Shown in pieces: positions 19,154-27,546 of a stretch of 64,000 bases of DNA. Both the position numbers and the translations under genes were made by a program. Source of the DNA: Sphingomonas flavalba (GTDB lineage: Bacteria; Pseudomonadota; Alphaproteobacteria; Sphingomonadales; Sphingomonadaceae); assembly GCF_004796535.1 (NCBI RefSeq), contig NZ_SPHY01000009.1, positions 1 to 64,000 on the forward strand, given 5' to 3'. Within the stretch, counting starts at the first letter, position 1. The number at the start of each line of letters is the position of its first letter. Under the pieces are notes generated by a model that saw only the letters and a program-made list of their open reading frames with translations, did not search any database and was not told the DNA's origin.

Positions 19154-19935
19154 TGCACCGCCCCGGCGGCAAGCAGCAGCGCCACCGCCGGCGCCACCGT
19201 CACCACCCCGTCGAGCCGGTCCATCACCCCGCCGTGGCCGGGCAACAGCGTGCCGCTGTCCTTGACCCCAGCAGCGCGCTTCAGCGCGCTTTCGTACAGG
19301 TCACCGATCTGGGCGAGGATGGCAAGGATTGGGCTGGCCAGCGCCAGACCCAGGTCGAGCCCACCCCACTGGTGAAACACCAGCCCCGTCGCCAGCGCCA
19401 TCGCCATGCCGCCGATCAGCCCGGCCCATGTCTTGCTGGGCGAGACCGCCGGCAGCAGCTTAGGCCCGCCGATCGCCCGCCCTGAAAAATAGGCGCCGAT
19501 GTCGGTCGCCCAGACCAGCGCCAGCGTCCAGAAGGCAAGCAGCAGCCCGGCCGGCAGCGCGCGGATGAACAACAGCGCAAAGATCGGCACGCCGACATAG
19601 GCGATGCCCAGCGCCAGCCGGGTGTTGCGCGTCACCCCGGCGACGAACAGCGCCGCCGCGCCGACCAGCCCGAGCGCGAACCCATCCGGTCCCGCCGCCC
19701 ATGGCGACATGATAGCGAGCGGCACGACGAGGGCGTAAAGCGCGAGTTGACGATGAGTGCGCGACACCCCGGCCAGTGCCGCCCATTCGACAAGCATTGC
19801 CATCCCGGCGAGCGCGCCGAGCAGCCACAGCGCCCAACCGCCGCCGTAGAGCGCGAGCAGCGCCACCGCGATCAGCGCGACGCCGACGACGGTACGCCGG
19901 CCCAACTCGCCGCCAGGGGTGCCGCCGCTGCTCAT
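19150..19935 (-). CDS. cdsA: Phosphatidate cytidylyltransferase
   Basis: 261-aa polytopic inner-membrane enzyme that makes CDP-diacylglycerol from CTP and phosphatidate. The signature is near the C-terminus: SPSKTWAGLIGG, then GDLYESALKRAAGVKDSG and LLPGHGGVMDRLD with the metal-binding aspartates. Start at 19935 overlaps the uppS stop (ATGA); an in-frame upstream Met would run into uppS. Confidence 0.95.
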   Translation of the reverse strand: MSSGGTPGGELGRRTVVGVALIAVALLALYGGGWALWLLGALAGMAMLVEWAALAGVSRTHRQLALYALVVPLAIMSPWAAGPDGFALGLVGAAALFVAGVTRNTRLALGIAYVGVPIFALLFIRALPAGLLLAFWTLALVWATDIGAYFSGRAIGGPKLLPAVSPSKTWAGLIGGMAMALATGLVFHQWGGLDLGLALASPILAILAQIGDLYESALKRAAGVKDSGTLLPGHGGVMDRLDGVVTVAPAVALLLAAGAVQ

Positions 19936-20678
19936 AGTCCGCCGAAACGGCGCTCCCGCTGCCTGAAATCGGCGATCGCTGCCGCCAGCGCTGCCTTGTC
20001 GAAATCCGGCCACAGCGTGTCGACGAACAGCAACTCGGCATAGGCTGCCTGCCACAGCAGGAAATTGGACAGTCGGCGCTCGCCAGAGGTGCGGATCACC
20101 AGGTCGGGGGGGGGCAAGCCGGCGGTGTCGAGGACCGTGTTGACGGCGGCGACGTCGATCGCCTCCGGCGCCAGCGCCCCGGCCCCGACCTGCGCGGCCA
20201 GCGCCCGCGCCGCCCGGACCAGCTCATCCTGCGCGCCGTAGTTGAGCGCAACGACCAGCGTCTGGCGGCGGTTGGCGGCAGTCCGCTCGATCGCGCCGTC
20301 GATCATCCGGACCAGTTCCGGCTCGAACGCGCGATAATCGCCGATCACCCGCAGCCGCACCCCGGCCCTCGCCAGTTCGTCGAGGTCGGACAGGATGAAA
20401 CGCCGCATCAGGCTCATCAGATCGGAGATTTCCGACGCCGGGCGGCGCCAGTTCTCGGACGAGAAGGCGTAGAGGGTCAGCACGCCGATGCCGAGTTCGC
20501 CCGCCGCGCGGACGATGGCGCGTGCCGCCTCCACGCCGCGCCGGTGGCCGGCGACGCGCGGCAGGTGCCGGGCCTTCGCCCAGCGCCCGTTGCCGTCCAT
20601 GATGATCGCGACATGGCGCGGCGCACCGTTCCCCTCGCCCGGTGCCGGCTGCGCGGCGCTCGCGCTGGCGGAGGTCAC
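19932..20678 (-). CDS. uppS: Undecaprenyl diphosphate synthase (isoprenyl transferase)
   Basis: 248-aa cis-prenyltransferase making the C55 lipid carrier for peptidoglycan and polysaccharides. The pyrophosphate site [13 protein letters not shown] (catalytic Asp at residue 28) and HRRGVEA are near the N-terminus; [20 protein letters not shown], the second family signature (its first 19 residues [19 protein letters not shown]), lies near the C-terminus. The start is GTG overlapping the frr stop (GTGA). Confidence 0.97.
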   Translation of the reverse strand: MTSASASAAQPAPGEGNGAPRHVAIIMDGNGRWAKARHLPRVAGHRRGVEAARAIVRAAGELGIGVLTLYAFSSENWRRPASEISDLMSLMRRFILSDLDELARAGVRLRVIGDYRAFEPELVRMIDGAIERTAANRRQTLVVALNYGAQDELVRAARALAAQVGAGALAPEAIDVAAVNTVLDTAGLPPPDLVIRTSGERRLSNFLLWQAAYAELLFVDTLWPDFDKAALAAAIADFRQRERRFGGL

Positions 20679-21232
20679 TTGCCGAGAATTTCCTTTTCCT
20701 TGGCGGATGCGGCGGAATCGATGTCGGCGATCGTCGCGTCGGTCAGCTTCTGCACCTCGTTCTCGTGGCGCTTGCGCTCATCCTCGCTGTAGACACCCTT
20801 CTTCTCGTCGACCTTCAGCGCGTCGTTGCCGTCGCGGCGGACGTTGCGCGCGGCAACTCGGGCCTTTTCCGCATACTGGCCGGCCAGCTTGGCCAGTTCC
20901 TTGCGGCGCTCCTCGGTCAGGTCGGGGATCGGCAAGCGGATATTCTGCCCGTCGACGATCGGGTTCAGCCCAAGCCCGGCCGAGCGAATGGCCTTGTCGA
21001 CCGGCCCGACGTTGGACCGGTCCCATACCTGCACGGTCAGCAGCCGCGGCTCCGGCGCGGACACCGTCGCCACCTGATTGAGCGGCATTTGCGCACCGTA
21101 GACCTCGACGGTAATCGGGTCGAGCAGGGTGGTGCTCGCCCGGCCGGTACGCAGCCCGCCCAGGTCGTGCTTCAGCGATTCGACCGCGCCGCGCATCCGG
21201 CGCTCGAGATCGGCCTTGTCATATGCGGCCAT
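20675..21232 (-). CDS. frr: Ribosome recycling factor
   Basis: 185-aa factor that, with EF-G, splits post-termination ribosomes. The sequence is collinear with the family: [36 protein letters not shown], then [14 protein letters not shown] and the final long helix ending KEKEILGK. It lies 4 bp after pyrH, in the conserved pyrH-frr order. Confidence 0.97.
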   Translation of the reverse strand: MAAYDKADLERRMRGAVESLKHDLGGLRTGRASTTLLDPITVEVYGAQMPLNQVATVSAPEPRLLTVQVWDRSNVGPVDKAIRSAGLGLNPIVDGQNIRLPIPDLTEERRKELAKLAGQYAEKARVAARNVRRDGNDALKVDEKKGVYSEDERKRHENEVQKLTDATIADIDSAASAKEKEILGK

Positions 21233-21236
21233 GGGT

Positions 21237-21965
21237 TCAGCTCTCCTCGCTATTCTGAACGATCGTCGCGGTTCCCTCGCCCTTCAGCACCTTCAGCAGG
21301 TTGCCCTGCTCGCGGATGTTGAACACGACGATGGGGATATCGTTGTCGCGGCACAGCGCGACCGCGCTGGCATCCATCACCTTCAGGTCGTCCGACAGGA
21401 CCTTGTTGAAGGTGACCCTATCATAACGCCGCGCGCCCTTCACCTTCTTCGGGTCGGCATCGTAGACGCCGTCGACCGACGTGCCCTTGAACAGTGCGTC
21501 GCAGTTCATCTCCGCCGCGCGCAGGGCAGCGGCGCTGTCGGTGGTGAAATAAGGATTGCCGGTGCCGGCGGCGAAAATGACGATCCGGCCTTTTTCCATG
21601 TGGCGTTCGGCACGGCGGCGGATAAACGGCTCGCACACCGTCGACATCGGGATGGCGGACTGGACGCGGGTGTCGACGCCGATCTGCTCCAGCGCATTCT
21701 GCACCGCCAGCGCGTTCATCACCGTCGCCAGCATGCCCATATAATCGGCGCTGGTCCGCTCGAAGCCCTTGGCCGCCGCCGCCAGGCCACGGAAAATATT
21801 GCCGCCGCCGACGACGACGCACAGCTCATGCCCGGCCGCCTTCGCCTCGGCGATCTCGCCGGCGACACGGGCGACGGTATCAGGATCGATGCCGAACTGC
21901 CCCTGCCCCATCAGCACCTCGCCCGATAGCTTCAGCAGGATCCGGTTGAAGCGCGGGCGTGTCAT
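21237..21965 (-). CDS. pyrH: UMP kinase
   Basis: 242-aa hexameric amino-acid-kinase-fold enzyme, UMP to UDP. The phosphate loop [20 protein letters not shown], and [15 protein letters not shown] with the later GVYDADPKK are all family signatures. It follows tsf after 124 bp that contain a strong GC hairpin (22042-22068). Confidence 0.97.
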   Translation of the reverse strand: MTRPRFNRILLKLSGEVLMGQGQFGIDPDTVARVAGEIAEAKAAGHELCVVVGGGNIFRGLAAAAKGFERTSADYMGMLATVMNALAVQNALEQIGVDTRVQSAIPMSTVCEPFIRRRAERHMEKGRIVIFAAGTGNPYFTTDSAAALRAAEMNCDALFKGTSVDGVYDADPKKVKGARRYDRVTFNKVLSDDLKVMDASAVALCRDNDIPIVVFNIREQGNLLKVLKGEGTATIVQNSEES

Positions 21966-22041
21966 GGGAAGGGGCGATCCGATCTGGAAGAATTTGCGCG
22001 CGCGACCTTAGTCAGCACATATCGGGCTGCCAAGGGCATTG

Positions 22042-22068
22042 CCCGCCCGCGCACCGCGCGCGGGCGGG
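22042..22068 (-). terminator. GC-rich hairpin between tsf and pyrH
   Basis: Perfect 11-bp stem (CCCGCCCGCGC at 22042-22052 pairing with 22058-22068) and a 5-nt loop. No U-tract follows in the minus-strand direction, so it may be an attenuator or an mRNA-stabilising element rather than a full terminator. Confidence 0.45.
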
Positions 22069-22089
22069 ATCATGATGCAAAGGGTGGCG

Positions 22090-23019
22090 TCAGCCCTTGA
22101 CGCCAGCGGTGGCGGCGACTTCAGCGGCGAAGTCGCTCTCCTTCTTCTCGATGCCTTCGCCCAACTGGAAGCGCACATAGTCCTTCAGCACGATCGGCGT
22201 GCCTGCGTCCTTTGCGGCGGCAGCGATCACGTCCTGCACCGGGGTCTTGTTGTCCATGACGAACAACTGGCTGAGCAGCGCCGCTTCCTTCTTGAACTTG
22301 GCGATTGCGCCTTCGACCATCTTCTCGACGATGTTGGCCGGCTTGCCGGATTCCGCCGCCCGCTCCGCGGCGATCGCGCGCTCGCGCTCAATCACGTCGG
22401 CATCGAGGCCCTCGGCGTTCAGCGCCTGCGGGCTGGCGGCGGCGATGTGCATCGCCAGCTGCTTGCCAAGGCCGGACAGCACGTCCTCCGACGCGGCGCT
22501 CTCCAGCGCGACCAGCACGCCGATCTTGCCAAGGCCCGGCGCGGCGGCATTGTGGACATAGGAAACGATCGCGCCCTGATCGACGCTGAGCGTCCGCACC
22601 CGGCGCAGCGACTGATGCTCGCCGATCGTCGCGATATTATGGGTCAGCGCGTCGGCGACGGTGCCGCCCTGCGGCATGGTCGCGCCCTTCAGCGCCTCGA
22701 CATCGTCGCCGCCGGCCAGCGCCAGCGTCGTCACGTCGCGGACGAACGCCTGGAACTGCTCGTTCTTGGCGACGAAATCGGTTTCGCTGTTGACCTCGAC
22801 GGCGGCGCCCTTGTTGCCGGACACGACGACGCCGACCAGCCCTTCGGCGGCCTGGCGCCCGGCCTTCTTCGCGGCGGCAGCCAGGCCCTTGGTACGCAGC
22901 CAGTCGATCGCCGCTTCCATGTCGCCGTTGGTCTCGGCCAGCGCCTTCTTGCAATCCATCATGCCGGCGCCGGTGCGCTCGCGCAGTTCCTTGACAATCG
23001 CGGCAGTGATCTCCGCCAT
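22090..23019 (-). CDS. tsf: Elongation factor Ts
   Basis: 309-aa nucleotide exchange factor for EF-Tu. The N-terminal UBA-like module [17 protein letters not shown] and [14 protein letters not shown] are diagnostic, as is the [13 protein letters not shown] segment in the core. It is second in the rpsB-tsf unit, 113 bp after rpsB. Confidence 0.98.
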   Translation of the reverse strand: MAEITAAIVKELRERTGAGMMDCKKALAETNGDMEAAIDWLRTKGLAAAAKKAGRQAAEGLVGVVVSGNKGAAVEVNSETDFVAKNEQFQAFVRDVTTLALAGGDDVEALKGATMPQGGTVADALTHNIATIGEHQSLRRVRTLSVDQGAIVSYVHNAAAPGLGKIGVLVALESAASEDVLSGLGKQLAMHIAAASPQALNAEGLDADVIERERAIAAERAAESGKPANIVEKMVEGAIAKFKKEAALLSQLFVMDNKTPVQDVIAAAAKDAGTPIVLKDYVRFQLGEGIEKKESDFAAEVAATAGVKG

Positions 23020-23064
23020 GGTCCGATCCTTTCATTCAATGAGGCGACAGGCGGACGCCGTCCC

Positions 23065-23129
23065 CGGCGCCCTGCCCGCGCTATGTGACAATCGTGGGTC
23101 CGCATCCCGCTGGGCAGACCCGGGCGCCG
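23065..23129 (-). other. Long-range GC hairpin in the rpsB-tsf spacer
   Basis: CGGCGCCC plus TGCCC (23065-23077) can pair with GGGCA (23112-23116) plus GGGCGCCG (23122-23129). It begins just after the rpsB stop and has no U-tract. It could set the ratio of S2 to EF-Ts by partial termination or by 3'-end protection, which is inference. Confidence 0.4.
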
Positions 23130-23132
23130 GCG

Positions 23133-23975
23133 TCAGGCGTCCGACTGCACTTCCGTCTCTGCGGCAGCCGCGGCGGGAACCTGCTCGTCCTCGGTGACCG
23201 GGGCAGCGACCGGCGCTTCCGGCGCGGCCAGCGCGGCTTCCGCCGGCGGCTCGTCGAACGCGCCAATGTCGACGCCCCGCGCCGCCTGGCCGCCCTGGTT
23301 GCCACGGGTCGCCGCGGTGGCGATCGCGTCGCAATACAGGCGGATCGCGCGGCTGGCATCGTCGTTCGCAGGGATCGGGAAGGCAATGCCGTCCGGGCTG
23401 ACGTTCGAATCGAGGACGGCGACGACCGGAATGCCCAGCGTGTTGGCTTCCTTGATCGCCAGCTCTTCCTTGTTGGCGTCGATGACGAACATCACGTCGG
23501 GAATGCCGCCCATGTCGCGGATGCCGCCCAGCGACAGCTCGAACTTGTCGCGCTCGCGGGTCAGCTGCAGCACTTCCTTCTTGGTCAGCCCGACGGTGTC
23601 GCCGGCCAGCTGCTCCTCGAGCGCCTTGTAGCGCTTGATCGAGTTACTGATCGTCTTCCAGTTGGTCAGCATGCCGCCCAGCCAGCGGTGGTTGACGTAA
23701 TGCTGTCCGGCCCGGCGCGCCGCCTCGGCGATCGGCTCCTGCGCCTGGCGCTTGGTGCCGACGAACAGCACCTTGCCGCCGGCGCCGACGGTCTGCGACA
23801 CGAAGTCGAGGGCGCGCGCGAACAGCGGCACCGTCTGCGACAGGTCGAGGATGTGGATGCCGTTGCGCTGGCCGAAGATGTAAGGCTTCATCTTCGGGTT
23901 CCAGCGATGCGTCTGGTGGCCGAAATGCGCGCCCGCTTCGAGCAACGCCTGCAGGGAGACGGTGGGAGCCGCCAT
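23133..23975 (-). CDS. rpsB: 30S ribosomal protein S2
   Basis: 280-aa S2, starting [20 protein letters not shown] with the conserved [20 protein letters not shown] stretch (cut here at [16 protein letters not shown]). The core ends near residue 235 and an Ala/Glu-rich acidic tail ([15 protein letters not shown]-like) adds about 40 residues, common in alphaproteobacteria. AGGAG precedes the ATG. It heads the minus-strand housekeeping run and has a structured leader. Confidence 0.98.
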   Translation of the reverse strand: MAAPTVSLQALLEAGAHFGHQTHRWNPKMKPYIFGQRNGIHILDLSQTVPLFARALDFVSQTVGAGGKVLFVGTKRQAQEPIAEAARRAGQHYVNHRWLGGMLTNWKTISNSIKRYKALEEQLAGDTVGLTKKEVLQLTRERDKFELSLGGIRDMGGIPDVMFVIDANKEELAIKEANTLGIPVVAVLDSNVSPDGIAFPIPANDDASRAIRLYCDAIATAATRGNQGGQAARGVDIGAFDEPPAEAALAAPEAPVAAPVTEDEQVPAAAAAETEVQSDA

Positions 23976-24004
23976 AAGATATTCTCCTTACCCGGTTGAA
24001 CCTC

Positions 24005-24053
24005 TGGAAGGCAGTGACCGGACAAGGCCCGGCACCGGTATGAGCGCCTTCCA
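24005..24053 (-). promoter_or_regulatory. Structured leader hairpin of rpsB
   Basis: In the rpsB 5' region TGGAAGGC (24005-24012) pairs with GCCTTCCA (24046-24053). Inside it, ACCGG (24017-24021) pairs with CCGGT (24035-24039). The structure ends 29 nt before the rpsB start codon. Autogenous control by S2 binding its own leader is known in other proteobacteria; that role here is inference. Confidence 0.45.
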
Positions 24054-24069
24054 TGTGGAATAGCGCGGG

Positions 24070-24098
24070 CCGTTAGCCGGGTCGGGCCGCAAATGCAA
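24070..24098 (-). promoter_or_regulatory. Candidate rpsB promoter
   Basis: On the minus strand TTGCAT (24098-24093), 17-bp spacer, TAACGG (24075-24070). The -35 region CTTGCATTTGCG is shared word for word with the candidate rplY promoter on the other side of the transposon. Confidence 0.5.
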
Positions 24099-24114
24099 GC
24101 GTAGCGGCACATGC

Positions 24115-24144
24115 CGTCGTCGGGTAGTGTCTCAGTTTGAAATT
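24115..24144 (+). repeat. Left target duplication and left terminal inverted repeat of the transposon
   Basis: Target copy CGTCGTCG (24115-24122) is repeated at 27532-27539. The inverted repeat at 24123-24144 starts GGTAGTGTCTCAG and matches 27510-27531 perfectly over 22 bp. The direct repeat could be read as 10 bp (CCGTCGTCGG, 24114-24123) if the tip is taken as GTAGTG. Confidence 0.92.
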
Positions 24145-24154
24145 TGATGCGCCA

Positions 24155-24182
24155 TTGGCGTTCTGGCCGCGCCTCCTATATG
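24155..24182 (+). promoter_or_regulatory. Candidate first promoter of the passenger operon
   Basis: TTGGCG (24155-24160), 16-bp spacer, TATATG (24177-24182). Directly after the -10 lies a perfect palindrome ATGCTT-N6-AAGCAT (24180-24197), followed by GGAGG (24199-24203). The palindrome could be an operator or a small hairpin just ahead of the ribosome site. Confidence 0.5.
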
Positions 24183-24210
24183 CTTAGCGGAAAGCATGGA
24201 GGTTGCGCAG

Positions 24211-24468
24211 ATGGCGACAATTCAGATTGATCCAGTGCCGATTCAATCCAAAGGTGGTTACCCCGTCACGATCACCGGAATAGACCCGACCGATCACGAC
24301 TGCCTTAAGGGCGGCATTGTTACGCCCGGCCAAGGTCTTGCGCCAGCCAGTTGGAATTTGAGCGGGATAATGCGTGGCGGCACAGATCAGTGCAATGTCG
24401 ACACGCGGGCTGATGAGTTCGCAGATCTTGCGGGCTTAGCTCACAAATTGGGAGCGCCCGGTGCCTAA
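24211..24468 (+). CDS. Unrecognised 85-aa passenger protein
   Basis: Small protein of no family I recognise: MATIQIDPVPIQSKGGYPV, then GIDPTDHDCLKGGIV, a middle with GIMRGGTDQCNVDTRADEF, and a short end. It has two cysteines and no signal peptide or membrane helix. Start at 24211 has GGAGG 7 nt upstream; an in-frame ATG at 24196 would add five residues but lacks a ribosome site. Its last 8 bases overlap the next gene, so it is translated as part of the passenger operon. Confidence 0.65.
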   Translation: MATIQIDPVPIQSKGGYPVTITGIDPTDHDCLKGGIVTPGQGLAPASWNLSGIMRGGTDQCNVDTRADEFADLAGLAHKLGAPGA

Positions 24469-24697
24469 AGGCCCCCGTGGAGAGAAGCGCCCCGCCGACG
24501 CTATTGGTCTCGCCGTGATGATCGGTAAGATTGCCACTGGCGAGATTGAGGACGAGCGCGACGAGAAGCTGTCCAGCGCCGCCGCCGAGTTGGGGCGCAA
24601 GGGCGGGAAGGCTCGCGCGGAGTCCATGACGCCGGAGCGGCGGGCGGAAATCGCGCGAAAAGCAGCCGAAAAGCGCTGGTCGAAAGATCACGGTTGA
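24461..24697 (+). CDS. KGG-motif basic small protein (nucleic-acid-binding candidate)
   Basis: 78-aa Lys/Arg/Glu/Ala-rich protein. Residues about 45-75 read AELGRKGGKARAESMTPERR followed by AEIARKAAEKRW, the GGKARA...EIARKAAxxRW pattern shared by many small bacterial KGG-type (stress or histone-like) proteins. A DNA- or RNA-binding role is likely from charge but unproven. The start is GTG, overlapping the previous stop by 8 nt. The N-terminal half is acidic to mixed and carries AIGLAVMIGKIATGEI. Confidence 0.65.
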   Translation: MPKGPRGEKRPADAIGLAVMIGKIATGEIEDERDEKLSSAAAELGRKGGKARAESMTPERRAEIARKAAEKRWSKDHG

Positions 24698-24722
24698 CAA
24701 ATCTGAACAGAATGCCATTCTG
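24694..24722 (+). promoter_or_regulatory. Candidate internal promoter with perfect palindromic operator
   Basis: TTGACA (24694-24699) is a consensus -35. A -10-like CATTCT follows after 16 bp (24716-24721). Overlapping it is the perfect palindrome CAGAAT-GCC-ATTCTG (24708-24722). It lies just before the ~217-aa gene and the XRE-ImmA/IrrE gene, so autorepression by that HTH protein is a straightforward inference. Confidence 0.55.
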
Positions 24723-24756
24723 GTTGCGCGGCGCTCACAGCATCCGGAACCAGCCG

Positions 24757-25410
24757 ATGAATCCCGTCAATCCTCGCCAGTTCGTCGATGACCAATTCCC
24801 CTCGGAGTTTCGTCCGCTGGTGGCGACCACGCTGAAAACGGCATACCGCACGGCTGATCTCTGGATCGCCAGCGAACCCGCATTCCAGATACCGACCGTG
24901 CAGTGGAACCGTGGTCGCCTTGTCTCGTGGGCCGTTGATTTCGGCGTGTTCAAGTTGGTGGAAAGCGGGGCGCTTCCTTTCGACTATTCTTGGGAGTTTT
25001 TTGCTCGTCCGACCGGACGCTATCTTGCGATCCGTCCGAGCCATTCGGTCGTGACGATCAGCCAGGTTGTGGATCCGACGAAGCAGCCCCGTAATGTGGT
25101 CTTCCGCGCCAACGCCCGGGTCAGCAACTCGCCCTTTTTCAATCTGCCGGAGTTTGAGGAAGAAGGCAGGATCGATGGCCTCCCTCATATCCTTCTGACG
25201 CACGGGCATCAGTCGCTCTCGTTTTCGCATCTGTGCATACCCGATCCCAAACATCAGAACGGCTATCGTTATCGGACTAAAAATCTGCTGGAGATGCCTC
25301 ACGAGATCAAGGCGGACGGCCCGCCACCGGAAGACACCGATACCGACTTCGAGAACCTGGGGCTCTTGAAGGAGGACATCGCGAAATGGAAGAAGGATCA
25401 TGGCGGCTAA
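24757..25410 (+). CDS. Unrecognised ~217-aa partner of the XRE-ImmA/IrrE protein
   Basis: Soluble protein with no family I recognise. It starts MNPVNPRQFVDDQFPSEFR; other features are VQWNRGRLVSWAVDFGVFKL, a RPTGRYLAIRPSHSVVTISQ strand-rich middle, LPHILLTHGHQSLSFSHLCI and an acidic PPPEDTDTDFENLG end. The HGHQSLSFSHL block has three histidines that might bind metal. The ATG at 24757 lies downstream of the candidate internal promoter; in-frame TTG 24694 (overlapping the previous stop) would give 238 aa. It overlaps the next gene by 11 nt. Toxin, protease substrate or regulator partner are all possible. Confidence 0.7.
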   Translation: MNPVNPRQFVDDQFPSEFRPLVATTLKTAYRTADLWIASEPAFQIPTVQWNRGRLVSWAVDFGVFKLVESGALPFDYSWEFFARPTGRYLAIRPSHSVVTISQVVDPTKQPRNVVFRANARVSNSPFFNLPEFEEEGRIDGLPHILLTHGHQSLSFSHLCIPDPKHQNGYRYRTKNLLEMPHEIKADGPPPEDTDTDFENLGLLKEDIAKWKKDHGG

Positions 25411-26593
25411 CGACAACATTATTCAGTTCTCGAAAGCCGCCCGCGATGAGAGTCTAGGGCGGCTTTTGATTCCCGAGCGTCTGTTGGAAGCGCGGCTTAC
25501 CAAGCGCTGGAACCAATCCGAACTCGCGAACGCCGTTGGCGTCACGAGACAGTCGATCTCAACCTATGAAATGGGGACTAAGAAGCCAGAACCCACCACC
25601 ATGGCAGCGATAGCACGCGAGCTGGAGCAGCCCATTAGCTTCTTCACTCGCGGTGATTTGCCCACCTTCGGGCCAGCAAGCGCGAACTTTTATCGGAAAG
25701 TCGGCGCTGACACGAAGAGACGAAATTCGGCCTGCGCAGTGTATGCCGATTGGCTCGCTCAGACGGCCTACGCCTTCGATGCCTTTGTGAATTACCCTGA
25801 ACTCAATCTGCCGAGTTTTGAGCCTCACGAGACGGGCACCAACCGTTATTCGGAAGAAGAGATCGAGCAGATCGCCGAGACGGTTCGCGATCATTTTGGT
25901 TTAGGTCTCGGGCCGATTTCCAATGTCGTCCGGTTGCTCGAATCCAAAGGCATCATTGTTTGCAGAGTCGTAATTCCAGATGAAAAGATCGAAGCCTTCT
26001 CGTTTTGGCGGGGCGATCGGGCATTTGTTTTCTTGGCGTCCGATAAGGATAGCGCCGCCAGGGCAAGGCTAGATGCAGCTCACGAGTTGGGGCATTTGTG
26101 TATGCACCAATGGGTGGGTGCGGAAGAAATCGAAGACGAGAAGACGTTGAAAGAAATTGAAAAGGAGGCCGATCGATTTGCAGCCGCCTTTCTATTGCCC
26201 AGAAAGTCATTCCCGAACGAGATTTATTCCCCACGCTTGCTGGCATTTGTCGATCTTAAGCAAAGGTGGAAGGTTTCGATAGCGGCGATGGTTTATCGCT
26301 GTAAATCATTGGGTATATTTGACGAGCAGCAGGTAACGAACCTCTACAAGCAGATTTCCGCGAGGAAGTGGCGCAAGCAGGAGCCGTTGGACGGCCCCGA
26401 TGGCCTGCCTTTGGAACAACCGCTTCTGCTCACAAGAATCGCTGAAATGGTTCTGATGGCCGGAAGGATCAAACGAGACGAGTTGAAGGCAGCGCTGGGT
26501 TTCTCGTCCAGCGTTATAGAGAAGCTTGTCGGGCTCCCGCCCGGCGCGCTCGACAACGACGATCACGTGGAGATTGCCCCCTCTCTAAAGTGA
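25400..26593 (+). CDS. XRE-HTH / ImmA-IrrE family metallopeptidase
   Basis: 397-aa two-domain regulator. Residues about 25-80 form an XRE helix-turn-helix ([18 protein letters not shown], then [11 protein letters not shown]). Residues about 160-300 are a COG2856 ImmA/IrrE zinc peptidase: H228-E-L-G-H232 in [12 protein letters not shown] and a downstream glutamate E256 in [16 protein letters not shown]-terminal helical region (320-397) follows. Relatives act as site-specific proteases on phage or stress repressors (ImmA, IrrE) or as antitoxin-like partners in toxin-antitoxin loci. AAGGA precedes the ATG. Its TGA overlaps a possible GTG start of the transposase. Confidence 0.9.
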   Translation: MAANDNIIQFSKAARDESLGRLLIPERLLEARLTKRWNQSELANAVGVTRQSISTYEMGTKKPEPTTMAAIARELEQPISFFTRGDLPTFGPASANFYRKVGADTKRRNSACAVYADWLAQTAYAFDAFVNYPELNLPSFEPHETGTNRYSEEEIEQIAETVRDHFGLGLGPISNVVRLLESKGIIVCRVVIPDEKIEAFSFWRGDRAFVFLASDKDSAARARLDAAHELGHLCMHQWVGAEEIEDEKTLKEIEKEADRFAAAFLLPRKSFPNEIYSPRLLAFVDLKQRWKVSIAAMVYRCKSLGIFDEQQVTNLYKQISARKWRKQEPLDGPDGLPLEQPLLLTRIAEMVLMAGRIKRDELKAALGFSSSVIEKLVGLPPGALDNDDHVEIAPSLK

Positions 26594-26637
26594 AATACAT
26601 GCTTGACGCTAAGTATAAAAGTTCATATCCAATGGGT

Positions 26638-27522
26638 ATGAACAAGCTCCCTCTCGCCAAGCGCACTCAAATCCTCGCCATGCTATGCGAAGGGTCGTCC
26701 ATGCGCTCGATCAGCCGCGTTGCGGACGTGTCGATCAACACGGTGTCGAAGCTACTGGTTGAAGCGGGCGAGGCTTGCCTGACCCTCCACGACGAAACCG
26801 TGCGCAACGTGAAGGCGTCGCGCATCCAGTGCGACGAGATTTGGTCGTTCTGCCACGCCAAGCAAAAGAACGTCGCGACCGCCAAGGCCGCACCGGAAGG
26901 TGCTGGCGACGTGTGGACGTGGACCGCGATCGACGCGGAGACAAAGCTGATCGTTTCGTATTTCGTCGGCGATCGTTCGGGCGAAAGCGCGATCATCCTC
27001 ATGGACGATCTTCGCGATCGCCTCGCCAACCGGGTCCAGCTCACCACGGATGGCCACAAGGCTTATCTGGAGGCCGTGGAGGGCGCGTTCGGTGCAGACG
27101 TGGATTATGCCCAGCTTGTGAAGCTATACGGCCCCACGGTCAGCGCACCGGGCCGCTACAGCCCCGCTGAATGCACCGGGATCAAGAAAATCCGTCGCGA
27201 GGGCAATCCCGATATCGCACACGTCTCGACCAGCTATGTCGAGCGCCAGAACCTCACCATGCGCATGTCCATGCGCCGCTTCACCCGGCTTACGAACGGC
27301 TTCTCAAAGAAGCTCGACAACCATATCCACGCGCTGGCGCTGTATTTCGCCTTCTATAATTTCTGCCGCATCCATAAGACGCTGCGCATGTCGCCAGCCA
27401 TGGCAGCGGGAATCACCGATCGGCTATGGTCGCTGGAGGATATTATCGCGCAAATCGACGCGGCGGCTCCGGCACCGAAAAAGCGCGGCCCCTATAAAAA
27501 GCGGGAAGCAATTTCAAACTGA
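26638..27522 (+). CDS. IS1-family-like DDE transposase
   Basis: 294-aa single-frame transposase. N-terminal HTH ([19 protein letters not shown]) precedes a DDE core: first Asp in QCDEIWSF, second in TTDGHKAY, and the Glu in [14 protein letters not shown], followed by [17 protein letters not shown]. The basic end [10 protein letters not shown] is followed by a stop codon inside the right inverted repeat. Start set at MNKLPLAKR (26638); ATG 26632 and GTG 26590 (overlapping the upstream stop as GTGA) are in frame. The IS1 label rests on recalled resemblance and the 8-bp duplication. Confidence 0.88.
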   Translation: MNKLPLAKRTQILAMLCEGSSMRSISRVADVSINTVSKLLVEAGEACLTLHDETVRNVKASRIQCDEIWSFCHAKQKNVATAKAAPEGAGDVWTWTAIDAETKLIVSYFVGDRSGESAIILMDDLRDRLANRVQLTTDGHKAYLEAVEGAFGADVDYAQLVKLYGPTVSAPGRYSPAECTGIKKIRREGNPDIAHVSTSYVERQNLTMRMSMRRFTRLTNGFSKKLDNHIHALALYFAFYNFCRIHKTLRMSPAMAAGITDRLWSLEDIIAQIDAAAPAPKKRGPYKKREAISN

Positions 27523-27539
27523 GACACTACCCGTCGTCG
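27510..27539 (+). repeat. Right terminal inverted repeat and right target duplication
   Basis: 27510-27531 is the exact reverse complement of 24123-24144 and contains the transposase stop codon. The target copy CGTCGTCG follows at 27532-27539. Removing the element and one copy would restore an uninterrupted rpsB-rplY intergenic region. Confidence 0.92.
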
Positions 27540-27546
27540 GCTTCCC

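Larger units (their letters stand above)
24123..27531 (+). mobile_element. IS1-like transposon with four passenger genes
   Basis: A 3409-bp unit bounded by perfect 22-bp inverted repeats and an 8-bp direct repeat, the duplication size usual for the IS1 family. All five genes point right: 85-aa orphan, 78-aa KGG-motif protein, ~217-aa unknown, XRE/ImmA-IrrE protein, then a DDE transposase whose stop codon lies inside the right repeat. IS1-family elements normally carry only the transposase, so the passengers make it a transporter-IS. The region is visibly lower in GC than both flanks (AT-rich around 26590-26640). It sits between the rpsB and rplY promoters. The perfect ends suggest recent, possibly still active, insertion. 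Confidence 0.9.
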
